Assembly (NCBI GenBank): GCA_005884335.1
Contig: VBCJ01000009.1
Span: forward strand, 1 to 31,199
DNA from: Betaproteobacteria bacterium
Lineage (GTDB): Bacteria > Pseudomonadota > Gammaproteobacteria > Burkholderiales > SG8-39
Reading direction: 5' to 3'
Length of the DNA stretch: 31,199 nt
Of the stretch, positions 8,073-15,754 are shown one piece after another. Each line of letters opens with the position of its first letter. Within the stretch, counting starts at the first letter, position 1. A program made the position numbers and the translations under genes. The notes beneath the pieces are model-generated. The model worked only from the letters and a program-made list of their open reading frames with translations. It was not told where the DNA came from and did no database searches.

Positions 8073-8441
8073 CTAAATAAGAAAGCGGGAATAGAGAACG
8101 GTGAGAGGCGGAGGCGGTGCGCTCGCGATCCGCGCTGGAAACGGAACACTTGTCGCGGCCGGTACTGCTCTATGTTCGACTACGAGCGCCAGCACGGGCG
8201 AGCTGAAAGCGGAGACCTGCGGCAGCTTGGCGAGATCGAGTGTTTGCGTCTCCGCCTGGAAATGCACGCGGCACAGGAGTTCCGCCGGCGCCGGATTCTG
8301 ATGTTCTTCGCACGCCATCTGAGGTTCGGGCATCTTGCCCTGCAGGCAGCCATACCCGGCAATCGCCGCGTGCGCGAACGCCAGCGCCGCCAAGGCGAAA
8401 CCGGCGATCCAGCGCCTGCGAAAACGGGTCAGGAACGGCAT
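8073..8441 (-). CDS. Secreted hypothetical protein, first gene of the copper-efflux operon
   Basis: The 122-residue protein has a clear signal peptide (about 1-28: RRR, then a hydrophobic run ending AIA). A short region follows with Cys, Met and His residues that could bind metal (GCLQGKMPEPQMACEEH, then LLCRVHF). The second half is Pro/Ala/Val-rich with no fold I recognise. Its stop (8073-8075) lies inside the upstream extension of the cusC frame, so the two reading frames overlap. It sits directly behind a promoter and ahead of cusC, which suggests a periplasmic accessory role in copper handling (inference). Confidence 0.7.
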   Translation of the reverse strand: MPFLTRFRRRWIAGFALAALAFAHAAIAGYGCLQGKMPEPQMACEEHQNPAPAELLCRVHFQAETQTLDLAKLPQVSAFSSPVLALVVEHRAVPAATSVPFPARIASAPPPPLTVLYSRFLI

Positions 8442-8461
8442 GACGAGGGTTTCCCGAGCCT

Positions 8462-8489
8462 AGGATAGCTCAGCCGAGGAAAAGTTCAA
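8462..8489 (-). promoter_or_regulatory. Sigma70-like promoter of the copper-efflux operon
   Basis: On the minus strand TTGAAC (8489-8484) and TATCCT (8467-8462) are separated by 16 bases. Both are good matches to -35 and -10 elements. Transcription would start near 8455, about 14 bases before the first ATG. The spacing is normal for sigma70, not the long 19-base spacer of CueR-type MerR promoters, so the copper control mechanism is not obvious here. Confidence 0.5.
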
Positions 8490-8490
8490 A

Positions 8491-8988
8491 CTACTCTCCG
8501 TAGAGCTTCTGCTTCTGCTCGCGGCGCGACTGCGCCTCGATGGTAAGCGTCGCCGTCGGCCGCGCGATCAGCCGGGGGATGCCGATTGGGTCGCCCGTCT
8601 CCTCGCAGTAGCCGTAGCTGCCCTCCTCGATACGGCGCAGGGCCTCGTCGATTTTCTTGAGGAGCTTCCTCTCGCGGTCGCGCGCGCGGAGCTCAAGCGC
8701 GTACTCCTCCTCGATCGTCGCCTGGTCGGTCGGATCGGCCTCCAGTTCGTGCTCCCGCAGATGCTCCGAGGTGAGATCCGCCTTCTCCAACAATTCCCTT
8801 TGCGTCTCGAGCAAGCGCTCGCGGAAGAACGCGAGCTGCTCGGCGCTCATGTACTGCGACGCGGGGGCGCGCAGCAACTCGGCCTCGGTCAAGCCGTTCT
8901 TCTTCGCCGGCTTTTGCTCCACCGGCTTTTGCTCCGCCGGCTTCGCCGCCTTGGTCACCAGCTTCTTTACTGCTTTTCCACCAAACAT
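8491..8988 (-). CDS. dksA: DksA-family RNA polymerase-binding regulator (single-cysteine form)
   Basis: The 165-residue DksA enters the RNA polymerase secondary channel and acts with ppGpp. The coiled coil spans about 45-122 with the tip motif DxxDxA intact (Asp85, Asp88, Ala90 in DPTDQA). The globular end keeps only one of four zinc-finger cysteines: Cys128, with Thr131, Thr149 and Ala152 at the other positions. It therefore cannot hold a classical four-Cys zinc. This pattern is usual in betaproteobacterial DksA and should make the protein less dependent on zinc. The N-terminal 30 residues are a Lys/Pro/Glu-rich arm with a small repeat (EQKP). The start overlaps the end of the COG0523 gene by 22 bases, so the two are probably co-expressed. 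Confidence 0.95.
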   Translation of the reverse strand: MFGGKAVKKLVTKAAKPAEQKPVEQKPAKKNGLTEAELLRAPASQYMSAEQLAFFRERLLETQRELLEKADLTSEHLREHELEADPTDQATIEEEYALELRARDRERKLLKKIDEALRRIEEGSYGYCEETGDPIGIPRLIARPTATLTIEAQSRREQKQKLYGE

Positions 8989-9980
8989 TGTTCCAATCCC
9001 TTCATAAATAGGTCCTGCGGCAGATTCTTTCCGATGAAAACCATCGTGCTCGAACGCTTCTCGTCCTTGCCCCAGGCGCGGCCCAGATCGCCGCCCATGA
9101 GCATGTGCACCCCTTGAAACACGACACGGTGCGTGTTGCCCTTCATATACAGCACCCCTTTATAGCGCAGCATGTCCGGCCCGTAAATCTGCACGACTCC
9201 GGACAGGAACTCCTCGAGCTTCGCGCTATCGAACGCCTTGTCCGAGCGGAACGCGAAGGAGCTGACGTGCTCGTCGTGCTCATGCTCGCTGTCCTCGAGG
9301 AACGCCGGATCGAGCTCGAGGGTCGCGTTGAGGTTGAAACCGCGGATATCGAGAATGTCCTCGATCGGCGTGTTGCCAAAGTGGACTTTCCTGATAGGCG
9401 CCCGCGGGTTCATTTTCGCGAGGCGCTTTCTCAAGCCTTCCTGCTCGGCTTCGGAGACGAGGTCGGTCTTGGACATGAGAATCCGGTCCGCGAACCCGAC
9501 CTGTTCCTGGGCCTCGTGAAACTCGTCGAGCTGCTTCGCGGCGTGCTTTGCGTCCACCAGAGTGATGACGCTGTCCAAAAGATAGTAGTTGCCGATCTTC
9601 TCGTCGATGAAGAAGCTCTGCGCGACCGGCCCCGGGTCGGCCAATCCCGTCGTCTCGATGATGACGCGCTCGAATTTGAGCTTGCCGGAGTCGCGTCGCT
9701 CCTTGAGCTCCCCGAGGATGCGGATGAGGTCGCCGCGCACGGTGCAGCATACGCAGCCGTTGTTCATCTCGATGATCTGCTCGCCGCCTTCGCTCAGGAG
9801 GATTTCGTTGTCCACGCCCGCCTCACCGAACTCGTTCTCGATCACGGCGATGCGGTGGCCGTGCTGTTCCTTGAGGATACGGTTGACGAGGGTGGTCTTG
9901 CCGCTTCCCAAGAAGCCGGTGAGTATGGTCACCGGGACCATGTTTTCCTGTGCCGCCAATTCGATCTCCTGGCACTCCAT
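8967..9980 (-). CDS. COG0523 (CobW/ZNG-like) metallochaperone GTPase
   Basis: The 337-residue GTPase has a Walker A motif (GFLGSGKTT, residues 22-30) and the family signature Cys76-Val-Cys78-Cys79. It also has a switch region ETTGLADPG, an NKxD-like SKTD and a His/Glu-rich patch (EHEHDEH) near 231-239. The CobW C-terminal domain follows. Members deliver zinc or cobalt to client proteins. Overlap with dksA suggests co-regulation. I saw no convincing Zur palindrome upstream, so zinc control is not shown. An internal ATG at 9941, with AGGA close upstream, is an alternative start and keeps the whole GTPase fold. Confidence 0.92.
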   Translation of the reverse strand: MECQEIELAAQENMVPVTILTGFLGSGKTTLVNRILKEQHGHRIAVIENEFGEAGVDNEILLSEGGEQIIEMNNGCVCCTVRGDLIRILGELKERRDSGKLKFERVIIETTGLADPGPVAQSFFIDEKIGNYYLLDSVITLVDAKHAAKQLDEFHEAQEQVGFADRILMSKTDLVSEAEQEGLRKRLAKMNPRAPIRKVHFGNTPIEDILDIRGFNLNATLELDPAFLEDSEHEHDEHVSSFAFRSDKAFDSAKLEEFLSGVVQIYGPDMLRYKGVLYMKGNTHRVVFQGVHMLMGGDLGRAWGKDEKRSSTMVFIGKNLPQDLFMKGLEQCLVEKQ

Positions 9981-10070
9981 GCCGCGCCGCGGAACAAGCT
10001 TATTTGAGCATATTGCTTCGCGTTTGCAGGCGAGGCATCCGGGTAGTCCGGACGGGGTGCCGGTGAGCTG

Positions 10071-10096
10071 AAAAAAGGGCGCATTACAGCACGCCC
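10071..10096 (-). terminator. Intrinsic terminator after rlmI
   Basis: On the minus strand a GGGCG stem (10096-10092), a 10-base loop and CGCCC (10081-10077) are followed directly by six T residues (10076-10071). It lies about 55 bases past the rlmI stop and closes the dapF-to-rlmI operon. It also makes the COG0523-dksA pair a separate transcription unit. Confidence 0.7.
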
Positions 10097-10151
10097 GGCA
10101 TTACAAAGCAACCCATTCCGCCACGCGACGGCATCTGCCGGCTGCAAGCCC

Positions 10152-11348
10152 CTAGAGCCGTTCCAGCAGCAGCCCTTTCAGGTACTCGCCTTCCGGAAAC
10201 TCGATGCGCACCGGGTGGTCCGGCGCAGCGCGGTAGCGCTCGCGAAGTAGGAGCGACACGCCGGCGTCTGCGGCGGCGCCGGCGAGGATTTTCTGGAACA
10301 GCTCGGGGGACACGCCGCCGGAGCAGGAAAAAGTCGCGAGCAGCCCTCCCCGCCGCAGCACCTTCAGGGCATTCAGGTTGATGTCCTTGTAGCCGCGCGC
10401 AGCGCGCTCGGCGTCCTTCGGCGTCGGCGCGAACTTCGGCGGGTCGAGCACGACGAAATCGAACTGTCTGCCTTCGGCCCGCAACTTGCGCAAGGCGCCG
10501 AACACATCCGCTTCGAGCCATTCGGCTCGCCCCGCCTCGACTCCGTTCAGGGCGAGGTTGCGCTTTGCCAGCTCGAGCGCCGGCGCGGAACTGTCGATCG
10601 AGAGCACCGAGCGCGCGCCTCCGGCAAGCGCGGAAAGCGTGAAGCCGCCGGTGTAGCTGAAGCAATTGAGCACCTCCCGGCCGTGGGCGAGCTCGCCCGC
10701 GCGGGCCCGGTTGTCGCGCTGATCGAGATAGAGCCCCGTTTTCTGCCCCGCGGCCACGTCGACTTCATACTCGATGCCGTGCTCGACGATCCTGAGCGGT
10801 CCGTCGGCCGCTGTGCCCGCGATCAGTCCCGTGCTTGCAGGGAAACCTTCGAGCTCGCGCCCCTCGGTATCGGAGCGCTCATGGATCCTGGTGCAGCCGC
10901 TGTGCTCGCGAAGGATTCCGATCAGCGCTTCGCGCCATCTCTCGCAGCCCGCGGAAAGAAGCTGCACGACCAGCGTATCCGCGTAGCGGTCGGCGACGAG
11001 GCCCGGGAGCCCGTCCGACTCTCCGTGCACAAGCCGCAGCGCATTGGTTGTTTCCGGTGGAATGACTGCGCGCCGAAGCGCGAACGCGGCTTCGATTCTC
11101 TTTCCGAACAGGTCCGGGCCGGGGATTTCCGTCTCGTCGAAGCTCCAGACGCGGGCCCGGATCTGCGAGGCAGGGCTGTACGCCGCCCAGGCGAGGAAGC
11201 GGCCGTCGTCGCCTCGGACATCCACGGTATCGCCGCTGTGCGGCGCTCCGCGGACCTCGGCGATCGCGCCGGAGAAGATCCACGGGTGGCGCCGCAGGAG
11301 CGAGCGCTCGCGTCCGGGCTTCAGAGTGAGTTGGGGCGCGGCGCTCAC
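10152..11348 (-). CDS. rlmI: RlmI-like 23S rRNA (cytosine-5) methyltransferase
   Basis: The 398-residue SAM-dependent RNA methyltransferase belongs to the RlmI/YccW family, which makes m5C1962 in 23S rRNA. An N-terminal PUA domain (about 5-80) precedes a central domain and a Rossmann methyltransferase domain. Motifs are GQKTGLYLDQRDNR, NCFSYTGGF (SAM loop), VLDPPKFAP (catalytic motif IV) and FSCSGG. The start is GTG at 11348, 14 bases after the stop of the second chromate-transport gene. It is the last gene of the operon. The RNA target is assigned by family and not shown here. Confidence 0.9.
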   Translation of the reverse strand: MSAAPQLTLKPGRERSLLRRHPWIFSGAIAEVRGAPHSGDTVDVRGDDGRFLAWAAYSPASQIRARVWSFDETEIPGPDLFGKRIEAAFALRRAVIPPETTNALRLVHGESDGLPGLVADRYADTLVVQLLSAGCERWREALIGILREHSGCTRIHERSDTEGRELEGFPASTGLIAGTAADGPLRIVEHGIEYEVDVAAGQKTGLYLDQRDNRARAGELAHGREVLNCFSYTGGFTLSALAGGARSVLSIDSSAPALELAKRNLALNGVEAGRAEWLEADVFGALRKLRAEGRQFDFVVLDPPKFAPTPKDAERAARGYKDINLNALKVLRRGGLLATFSCSGGVSPELFQKILAGAAADAGVSLLLRERYRAAPDHPVRIEFPEGEYLKGLLLERL

Positions 11349-11361
11349 GGGCGAATGCGGG

Positions 11362-11889
11362 CTAAACCCAGCCGGCGAGGCCGATCAGCCCGGCCGCGCC
11401 GAACAGCCAAAGCGGATGGATCCTCGTCGCCAGAACGACGGCCGCAGTGACGACCGTGATCGCGAAGGCCGGCCACGAATGGTCGGCCGAGAGCGTGATG
11501 AGGTATCCGCCGGCGAGCATCAGGCCGACGGTCACGGGAACAAGGCCGTCCTCCACGGACGCGCGCCAGCGTGCGCCCCGAAAGCGCTGCCAGATTCTCG
11601 AGACGGCGAAAGTGAGCACGCACGAAGGCCCGCAAACGGCCGCAGTCGCCACCACCGCACCGGCCGAGCCCGCCACTTTCCAGCCGATCAGGCTGACCAC
11701 CAGAATATTCGGCCCGGGCGCCGCCTGGGCGAGCGCGAAGAGCTCGGCGAACTGCGCGCCGCTCATCCATCCGTGTATCTCCACGACGCTGCGATGCATC
11801 TCGGGAAGCACGGTGATCGCGCCGCCGACCGCGATCAGCGAGAGAACGGAGAAATCCGTCGCAAGCTGCGCCAGAGTTTCTTCGCTCAC
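11362..11889 (-). CDS. chrA: Chromate transporter ChrA, C-terminal-half protein
   Basis: The 175-residue hydrophobic protein is one CHR domain with the conserved PGPN motif (AQAAPGPNILVVSLIGW) and about five to six membrane segments. In the short-chain CHR subfamily two half-size proteins act together to move chromate across the inner membrane. The frame is open much further upstream, but that part reads as out-of-frame sequence of the partner gene. GTG at 11889 overlaps the partner stop as GTGA, so translation is coupled. Chromate is the family substrate; nothing in the window proves it. Confidence 0.88.
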   Translation of the reverse strand: MSEETLAQLATDFSVLSLIAVGGAITVLPEMHRSVVEIHGWMSGAQFAELFALAQAAPGPNILVVSLIGWKVAGSAGAVVATAAVCGPSCVLTFAVSRIWQRFRGARWRASVEDGLVPVTVGLMLAGGYLITLSADHSWPAFAITVVTAAVVLATRIHPLWLFGAAGLIGLAGWV

Positions 11890-12431
11890 TTCGCCCTCCA
11901 GAGCGCCGCGGCGACGCTCAAGGGCGCGGCGCCGAGCAGGAAGACGACGAGGGGCAGGCGCATGAGCGCGATGCCGATGAAAGTGATCAGGGCGAACGAT
12001 GCCATCGCCGAGCGCAGCCGCCGGCTCGTTGCCATCTTGAGGCCCATGGCAACGACCAGACCCGCCGCCGCGGCGGAGATCCCGCGGAACAGCGCCGAAA
12101 CCGCCGGAACATGGCCGTACTCGGTGTAGAGCGCGCCCAGCGCGAGCACGATGAAGAACGGCGCCGTCATCAACCCGGCGAATGCGGCGACGGCTCCCCG
12201 GGCGCCGTGATAGCGCGCCCCGACGCAAACGGCGACGTTGACGATGTTGGGCCCGGGGAGCAACTGGCACAGGCTCAGGACGTCGGTGAATTCCTCGGGG
12301 CTCAGCCAACGGCGCTCTTCGACCAGCATCCGGCGCGCAAAAGGCATCACGCCACCGAATCCGGACAGTGAGACCTGCGTGAATCGAAGAAAAAGCTCCC
12401 TCAGCGCCGGGGCGGAAGACGCTTGGCTCAC
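11886..12431 (-). CDS. chrA: Chromate transporter ChrA, N-terminal-half protein
   Basis: The 181-residue membrane protein is one CHR domain with the N-half signature (SLSGFGGVMPFARRMLVEE, then LLPGPNIVNVAV). About six hydrophobic segments follow. It pairs with the adjacent C-half protein. The start is GTG at 12431 and overlaps the xerC stop as GTGA. That places chromate transport inside a housekeeping operon with no dedicated regulator such as ChrB nearby. Confidence 0.88.
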   Translation of the reverse strand: MSQASSAPALRELFLRFTQVSLSGFGGVMPFARRMLVEERRWLSPEEFTDVLSLCQLLPGPNIVNVAVCVGARYHGARGAVAAFAGLMTAPFFIVLALGALYTEYGHVPAVSALFRGISAAAAGLVVAMGLKMATSRRLRSAMASFALITFIGIALMRLPLVVFLLGAAPLSVAAALWRAK

Positions 12432-13351
12432 GGCTTTTTCACCGGCATCGCCGTTTTCCTTTTCGCTCTCGGGTGCGCGGCATCATAAGCCTTGGCGAGG
12501 TGCTGGAAGTCAAGATGGGTGTAGACCTGCGTCGTCGAGATGCTCGAGTGCCCGAGCATTTCCTGCACCGCGCGCAGGTCTCCTGAGGACTGGAGCAGGT
12601 GCGTGGCGAAGGAGTGGCGCAGCATATGCGGGTGAACGTGCTGCGGCAAGCCGACACGCCGCGCCCAATGCGCGAGAGCGTAGCGCACCGAGGTGGGGCT
12701 GATGCGCCGGCCGCGCGCCCCCACGAAAAGCGCCGTTTCCCCGGGCCCTGCGAGCTTGGCCCGCTCGGCGAGCCAGGCTGCGATTGCGGTGCAGGCTTTT
12801 CTTCCCACCGGCACGGTGCGCGTCTTCGCACCCTTGCCCGTCACGGTGACCTCCGCCCGCCGCAGCATGCCCTCGCCGTCCATGGCATCGAGGCTCACCA
12901 GCTCGGCAAGCCGCAGTCCCGAGGAGTAGAGCAATTCGAACATGGCCTTATCCCGCGATTGCGCCGATCCGTCCGTCGGGGTCTCCAACAGCCGTGCCAT
13001 GAGGTCAGGAGAGAGCACCTTGGGCAACGCCTTGGGGCTTTTCGGCGCGCGCAGGCCGGCACAGGGGTTGTGGGGAAAGCCGCGATGCTTGACGAGCCAA
13101 TCGAAGAAGCCACGCCAGCCGGAGAGCATGGTCGCGATGGTCCGGCCGGAGATTCCCCGGGAGTGCAGCTGCGACACGGTGCGCCGCATGTGCCGCGCTT
13201 GGAGTCTTTTCAGGGACACACCGTCGTTCAAGGCGAAGAGCTCTTCGACTGCACGGCGGTAATTGCGCGCCGTTCCCGGGCTCAGCCGCCGCTGGTGCGC
13301 GAGCTGATCGAGGAACTCTTCGAGCAGCCCGAGGCGGGAGTCCTGCGCCAT
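12428..13351 (-). CDS. xerC: XerC tyrosine recombinase
   Basis: The 307-residue protein acts with XerD at dif to resolve chromosome dimers. An N-terminal SAM-like core-binding domain (about 5-95) precedes the catalytic domain. All catalytic residues are present: Arg147 (SSGLRLAE), Lys173 (TGKGAKTR), His242 and Arg245 (HMLRH), His268 (LGHSS) and Tyr277 (QVYTH). It lies directly behind DUF484 and the dapF remnant, the usual housekeeping order. That argues for the chromosomal XerC and not an island integrase. Confidence 0.95.
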   Translation of the reverse strand: MAQDSRLGLLEEFLDQLAHQRRLSPGTARNYRRAVEELFALNDGVSLKRLQARHMRRTVSQLHSRGISGRTIATMLSGWRGFFDWLVKHRGFPHNPCAGLRAPKSPKALPKVLSPDLMARLLETPTDGSAQSRDKAMFELLYSSGLRLAELVSLDAMDGEGMLRRAEVTVTGKGAKTRTVPVGRKACTAIAAWLAERAKLAGPGETALFVGARGRRISPTSVRYALAHWARRVGLPQHVHPHMLRHSFATHLLQSSGDLRAVQEMLGHSSISTTQVYTHLDFQHLAKAYDAAHPRAKRKTAMPVKKP

Positions 13352-13366
13352 TCCCGCCGGCCGCGG

Positions 13367-14017
13367 CTAGAGAAATCTCAGCAGGGCCGCGCCCGCGAGC
13401 TCGCCCATGCGCTTCAGATACAGCGTGCCCATCTCGGGATAGAAACGCAGCACGTCCTCGCTGCCGAGCGCAAGCATTCCGAAGCACTCCTTGTCGCGCA
13501 GGGCCATGTGGGCCACCGAGCGAACGTGCGAAGCCCCCTCGCCGAACCAGCCCGCGGCCTCGGCGTCTCCGCTCGGGCCACAGAAAGGCTGCGACAACGA
13601 GGCCGCGTAGCGCTTCAGCTGTTCGCCGACCGGACGGAACTCCGCGGCATCCCCCGCGCCGCGGAAAGCCTCGCCCCAGATCCGCAGCGCGGAGTGCGGC
13701 ACGGCAAAATCCTCGCGCAAGTGCAGGTAGAGCACGGACAGGAGGCTTTGCAGGTCGGGCGCGGAAAGCAGCGCGACGCTCAGGCGGTGCATTTTCTCGC
13801 CGATCGCGTCGTTCTCCTCGCCGATCTGCAGGAGTTCGGTGAGGCGCGACTCGAGCGCTCTGCTTTTCTCGCGCAAGCTGAGCATCTGGCGGTCCGAGAG
13901 CGGGATGGCGCGCCCGCCGTGCGGATGCGGAACGGTGATTTCGGCGAGCATGTCGGCGTAGCTTTCGAAGAAGCCGGGATTTTCCCGCAGGTAGCGCGCG
14001 ACGTCGTCAGCTTTCAA
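13367..14017 (-). CDS. DUF484 family protein
   Basis: The 216-residue cytoplasmic protein has the DUF484 pattern: an N-terminal YLRENPGFFESYADML helix, a short coiled coil (about 45-80) and a GAF-like C-terminal fold. The family is almost always encoded between dapF and xerC; its function is unknown. The start is TTG at 14017, inside the dapF end, with GGGGAG seven bases upstream. That ribosome binding site and the family N-terminus decide the start. Confidence 0.9.
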   Translation of the reverse strand: MKADDVARYLRENPGFFESYADMLAEITVPHPHGGRAIPLSDRQMLSLREKSRALESRLTELLQIGEENDAIGEKMHRLSVALLSAPDLQSLLSVLYLHLREDFAVPHSALRIWGEAFRGAGDAAEFRPVGEQLKRYAASLSQPFCGPSGDAEAAGWFGEGASHVRSVAHMALRDKECFGMLALGSEDVLRFYPEMGTLYLKRMGELAGAALLRFL

Positions 14018-14783
14018 TTTCGATCTCCCCTTCGAACACGGCCACGGCCGGACCGGTCATCCACACGGGATTGTCCCCGCCTCGCCAGCGTATCGTCAAT
14101 CGGCCGCCGCGCGTGTCGACCCGCACCGAATCGTCGAGCACGCCCTCGCAAATGCCCGCGACGACCGCAGCGCAGGCGCCGGTGCCGCAGGCGAGCGTCT
14201 CTCCGGCACCGCGCTCCCATACGCGAAGGCGGATGTGGGCGCGCGTGACAATCTGCATGTAAGCGGCGTTCACCCGCCGCGGAAACCGAGGGTGGCGCTC
14301 GATCACTGGCCCTTCGGTGGCCACGGGCGCCGAATCCACGTCGGCGACCGTCTGCACTGCGTGCGGGTTGCCCATGGAAAGCACTGCGACCACTGCCTCG
14401 CGACCGGCGAGATCGAGCGGCCAGCGCCTGCCTCCAAGCACAGGCTGCAACCCGCGCGTGTCGAAGGGCACGCGTTCGGGCTCGAATATCGGCGCGCCCA
14501 TATCGACGCTCACCTGCCCGTCCGCCTCCAGGCGCGGAACGATCACGCCGGAGAGCGTCTCGACGCGGATTTCGTTCTTCCTCGTGAGGCCCTTGTCGTG
14601 CACGAAACGCACGAAGCAGCGCGCTCCATTGCCGCACTGCTCGACTTCTCCGCCGTCGGCATTCCAGATGCGATAGCGGAAATCGGCGTCGCCGCGTCGA
14701 GGTTTTTCCACGAGCAGCACCTGATCGCAGCCGACACCGAAATGCCGGTCCGCGAGGCGTTTCGCGAGCTGCGGCGTTATACA
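14007..14783 (-). pseudogene. dapF: dapF (diaminopimelate epimerase), 5'-truncated
   Basis: Diaminopimelate epimerase interconverts LL- and meso-DAP for lysine and peptidoglycan. Most of it is intact, including both catalytic cysteines (QCGNGARCF and ACGTGACAA contexts) and SMGNPH. Homology begins abruptly at ITPQLAKRLADRH, matching about residue 26 of E. coli DapF. An in-frame TAG (14784-14786) stands exactly there. The expected KMHGLGNDF segment, which carries a substrate-binding Asn, is absent from all three minus-strand frames upstream. The only canonical start left is GTG at 14720, which would lose a further 21 residues. The gene is very likely non-functional unless a residual protein has another use. 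The break coincides with the edge of the NRPS region. Confidence 0.8.
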
Positions 14784-14851
14784 CTATATACTTGCTCCCA
14801 TCTCTGTTCCGGTGATACCCGCAACGTTACCCGCAATCGCTGAGAGTACCC

Positions 14852-15676
14852 GTGCGTCGTCGGGACCTCCCCTGGCCTAGTCTCCGGCAACACGCCGATA
14901 TGCGGATCCGCGTACCCCCTGGCCTCGTCCAGTCTCTGGATGCTTCAGATGCCTGTGTTCATGTCTGGATCGGGCGCCTATCCCCGCAGTGCATGCCTCC
15001 ATGGGTCCACGACGGAACACTGTTGGACGCAAGCGAGCGTGAGACGGCCCGGCGCTTCAGGCAGCTTGAGGATCGCACCATGTTTCTCGCCTCGCACGCA
15101 GCGCTCAGGTTGGCGCTCGCGACCTATAGGGGCACGCCCGCCCACGAACTTGCCTTCGAAACCGGCAGCGGTGGGCGTCCGGAGCTCGCTTGGTCCAGCG
15201 GCGCACCACCGATTCGGTTCAACCTCACCCACACTTCGGGCCTATTTGCCGTCTCGCTCACCCGACGCGTGGCCTGCGGGGTTGATGCGGAGCGACTATC
15301 GACCGGCGCGGTGGACGATTCGCTGCTCAGCGCCATCCTTTCCCCGTTCGAGCTCGCGCGCTTGGGCACTCTGAGCAGGAACGAGGCCACCGCGGCGTTT
15401 CACCGACTGTGGACCCGCAAGGAGGCGGTGTTGAAGGCGTTGGGCTTAGGGCTAAAGGTAGACCCGCGCTGCGTATTGGTCGGGGACGAGGACGAGCTTG
15501 CGTTCGTGAACGATGCAACCGTCGAACCCCGCTCCAGAACCGGCTGGCAGGTGCGGACGTTCCAGCCCACGCCCGATCATGTGGTCTCGGTTGCCATCGG
15601 CTCGGTGACGGAAGCGCTGCGCCCGCTTCTGATTGAACTTGAGCCGACGTTCGAGGCTGCACGGAGACTGGACTGA
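14852..15676 (+). CDS. Sfp-type 4'-phosphopantetheinyl transferase
   Basis: The 274-residue enzyme moves phosphopantetheine from CoA to carrier-protein serines. Signature motifs are FNLTHTSGL (about 123-131), GVDAE (Asp145, Glu147) and WTRKEAVLKALGLGL (Trp187, Lys190, Glu191, Lys195). All are as expected for a Sfp/EntD/HetI-type enzyme. Its obvious clients are the two carrier domains of the convergent NRPS. The start is GTG at 14852; ATG at 14900 is an alternative that loses 16 residues, and neither has a good ribosome binding site. The gene starts just beyond the dapF break in an AT-richer patch (TATACACTATATAC) that may hold promoters for both directions. The stop is 78 bases from the NRPS stop, with no clear terminator between. 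Confidence 0.92.
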   Translation: MRRRDLPWPSLRQHADMRIRVPPGLVQSLDASDACVHVWIGRLSPQCMPPWVHDGTLLDASERETARRFRQLEDRTMFLASHAALRLALATYRGTPAHELAFETGSGGRPELAWSSGAPPIRFNLTHTSGLFAVSLTRRVACGVDAERLSTGAVDDSLLSAILSPFELARLGTLSRNEATAAFHRLWTRKEAVLKALGLGLKVDPRCVLVGDEDELAFVNDATVEPRSRTGWQVRTFQPTPDHVVSVAIGSVTEALRPLLIELEPTFEAARRLD

Positions 15677-15754
15677 CCGATTCTCGTCAGGAACGGTAAC
15701 TCGACGCAGCCAAGTGATGTCGACACCGGCGATCGGCATAGGCGCGATCCGGCC

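Noticed and set aside
8491..8988. Loss of three zinc-finger cysteines in DksA as a sign of decay
   Set aside because: The single-Cys pattern is normal for betaproteobacterial DksA and the rest of the protein is well conserved.
9981..10070. A Zur-type operator upstream of the COG0523-dksA pair
   Set aside because: No AT-rich palindrome of the expected form was visible; only a short TCCGG/CCGGA hairpin is present.
10081..10105. Direct repeat GCATTACA (10081-10088 and 10098-10105) as a regulatory site
   Set aside because: The first copy overlaps the stem and loop of the intrinsic terminator, and the second has no partner that suggests an operator.
9929..10147. A 72-codon minus-strand frame between rlmI and the COG0523 gene
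   Set aside because: It runs through the rlmI terminator and into the GTPase start, with no ribosome binding site or recognisable sequence.
12428..13351. The tyrosine recombinase as integrase of the NRPS island
   Set aside because: It has XerC sequence, lies in the usual dapF-DUF484-xerC order and is separated from the island by DUF484 and dapF.
12599..14248. A 549-codon plus-strand frame opposite xerC, DUF484 and dapF
   Set aside because: It is the complement of three well-recognised genes and has no recognisable protein features.
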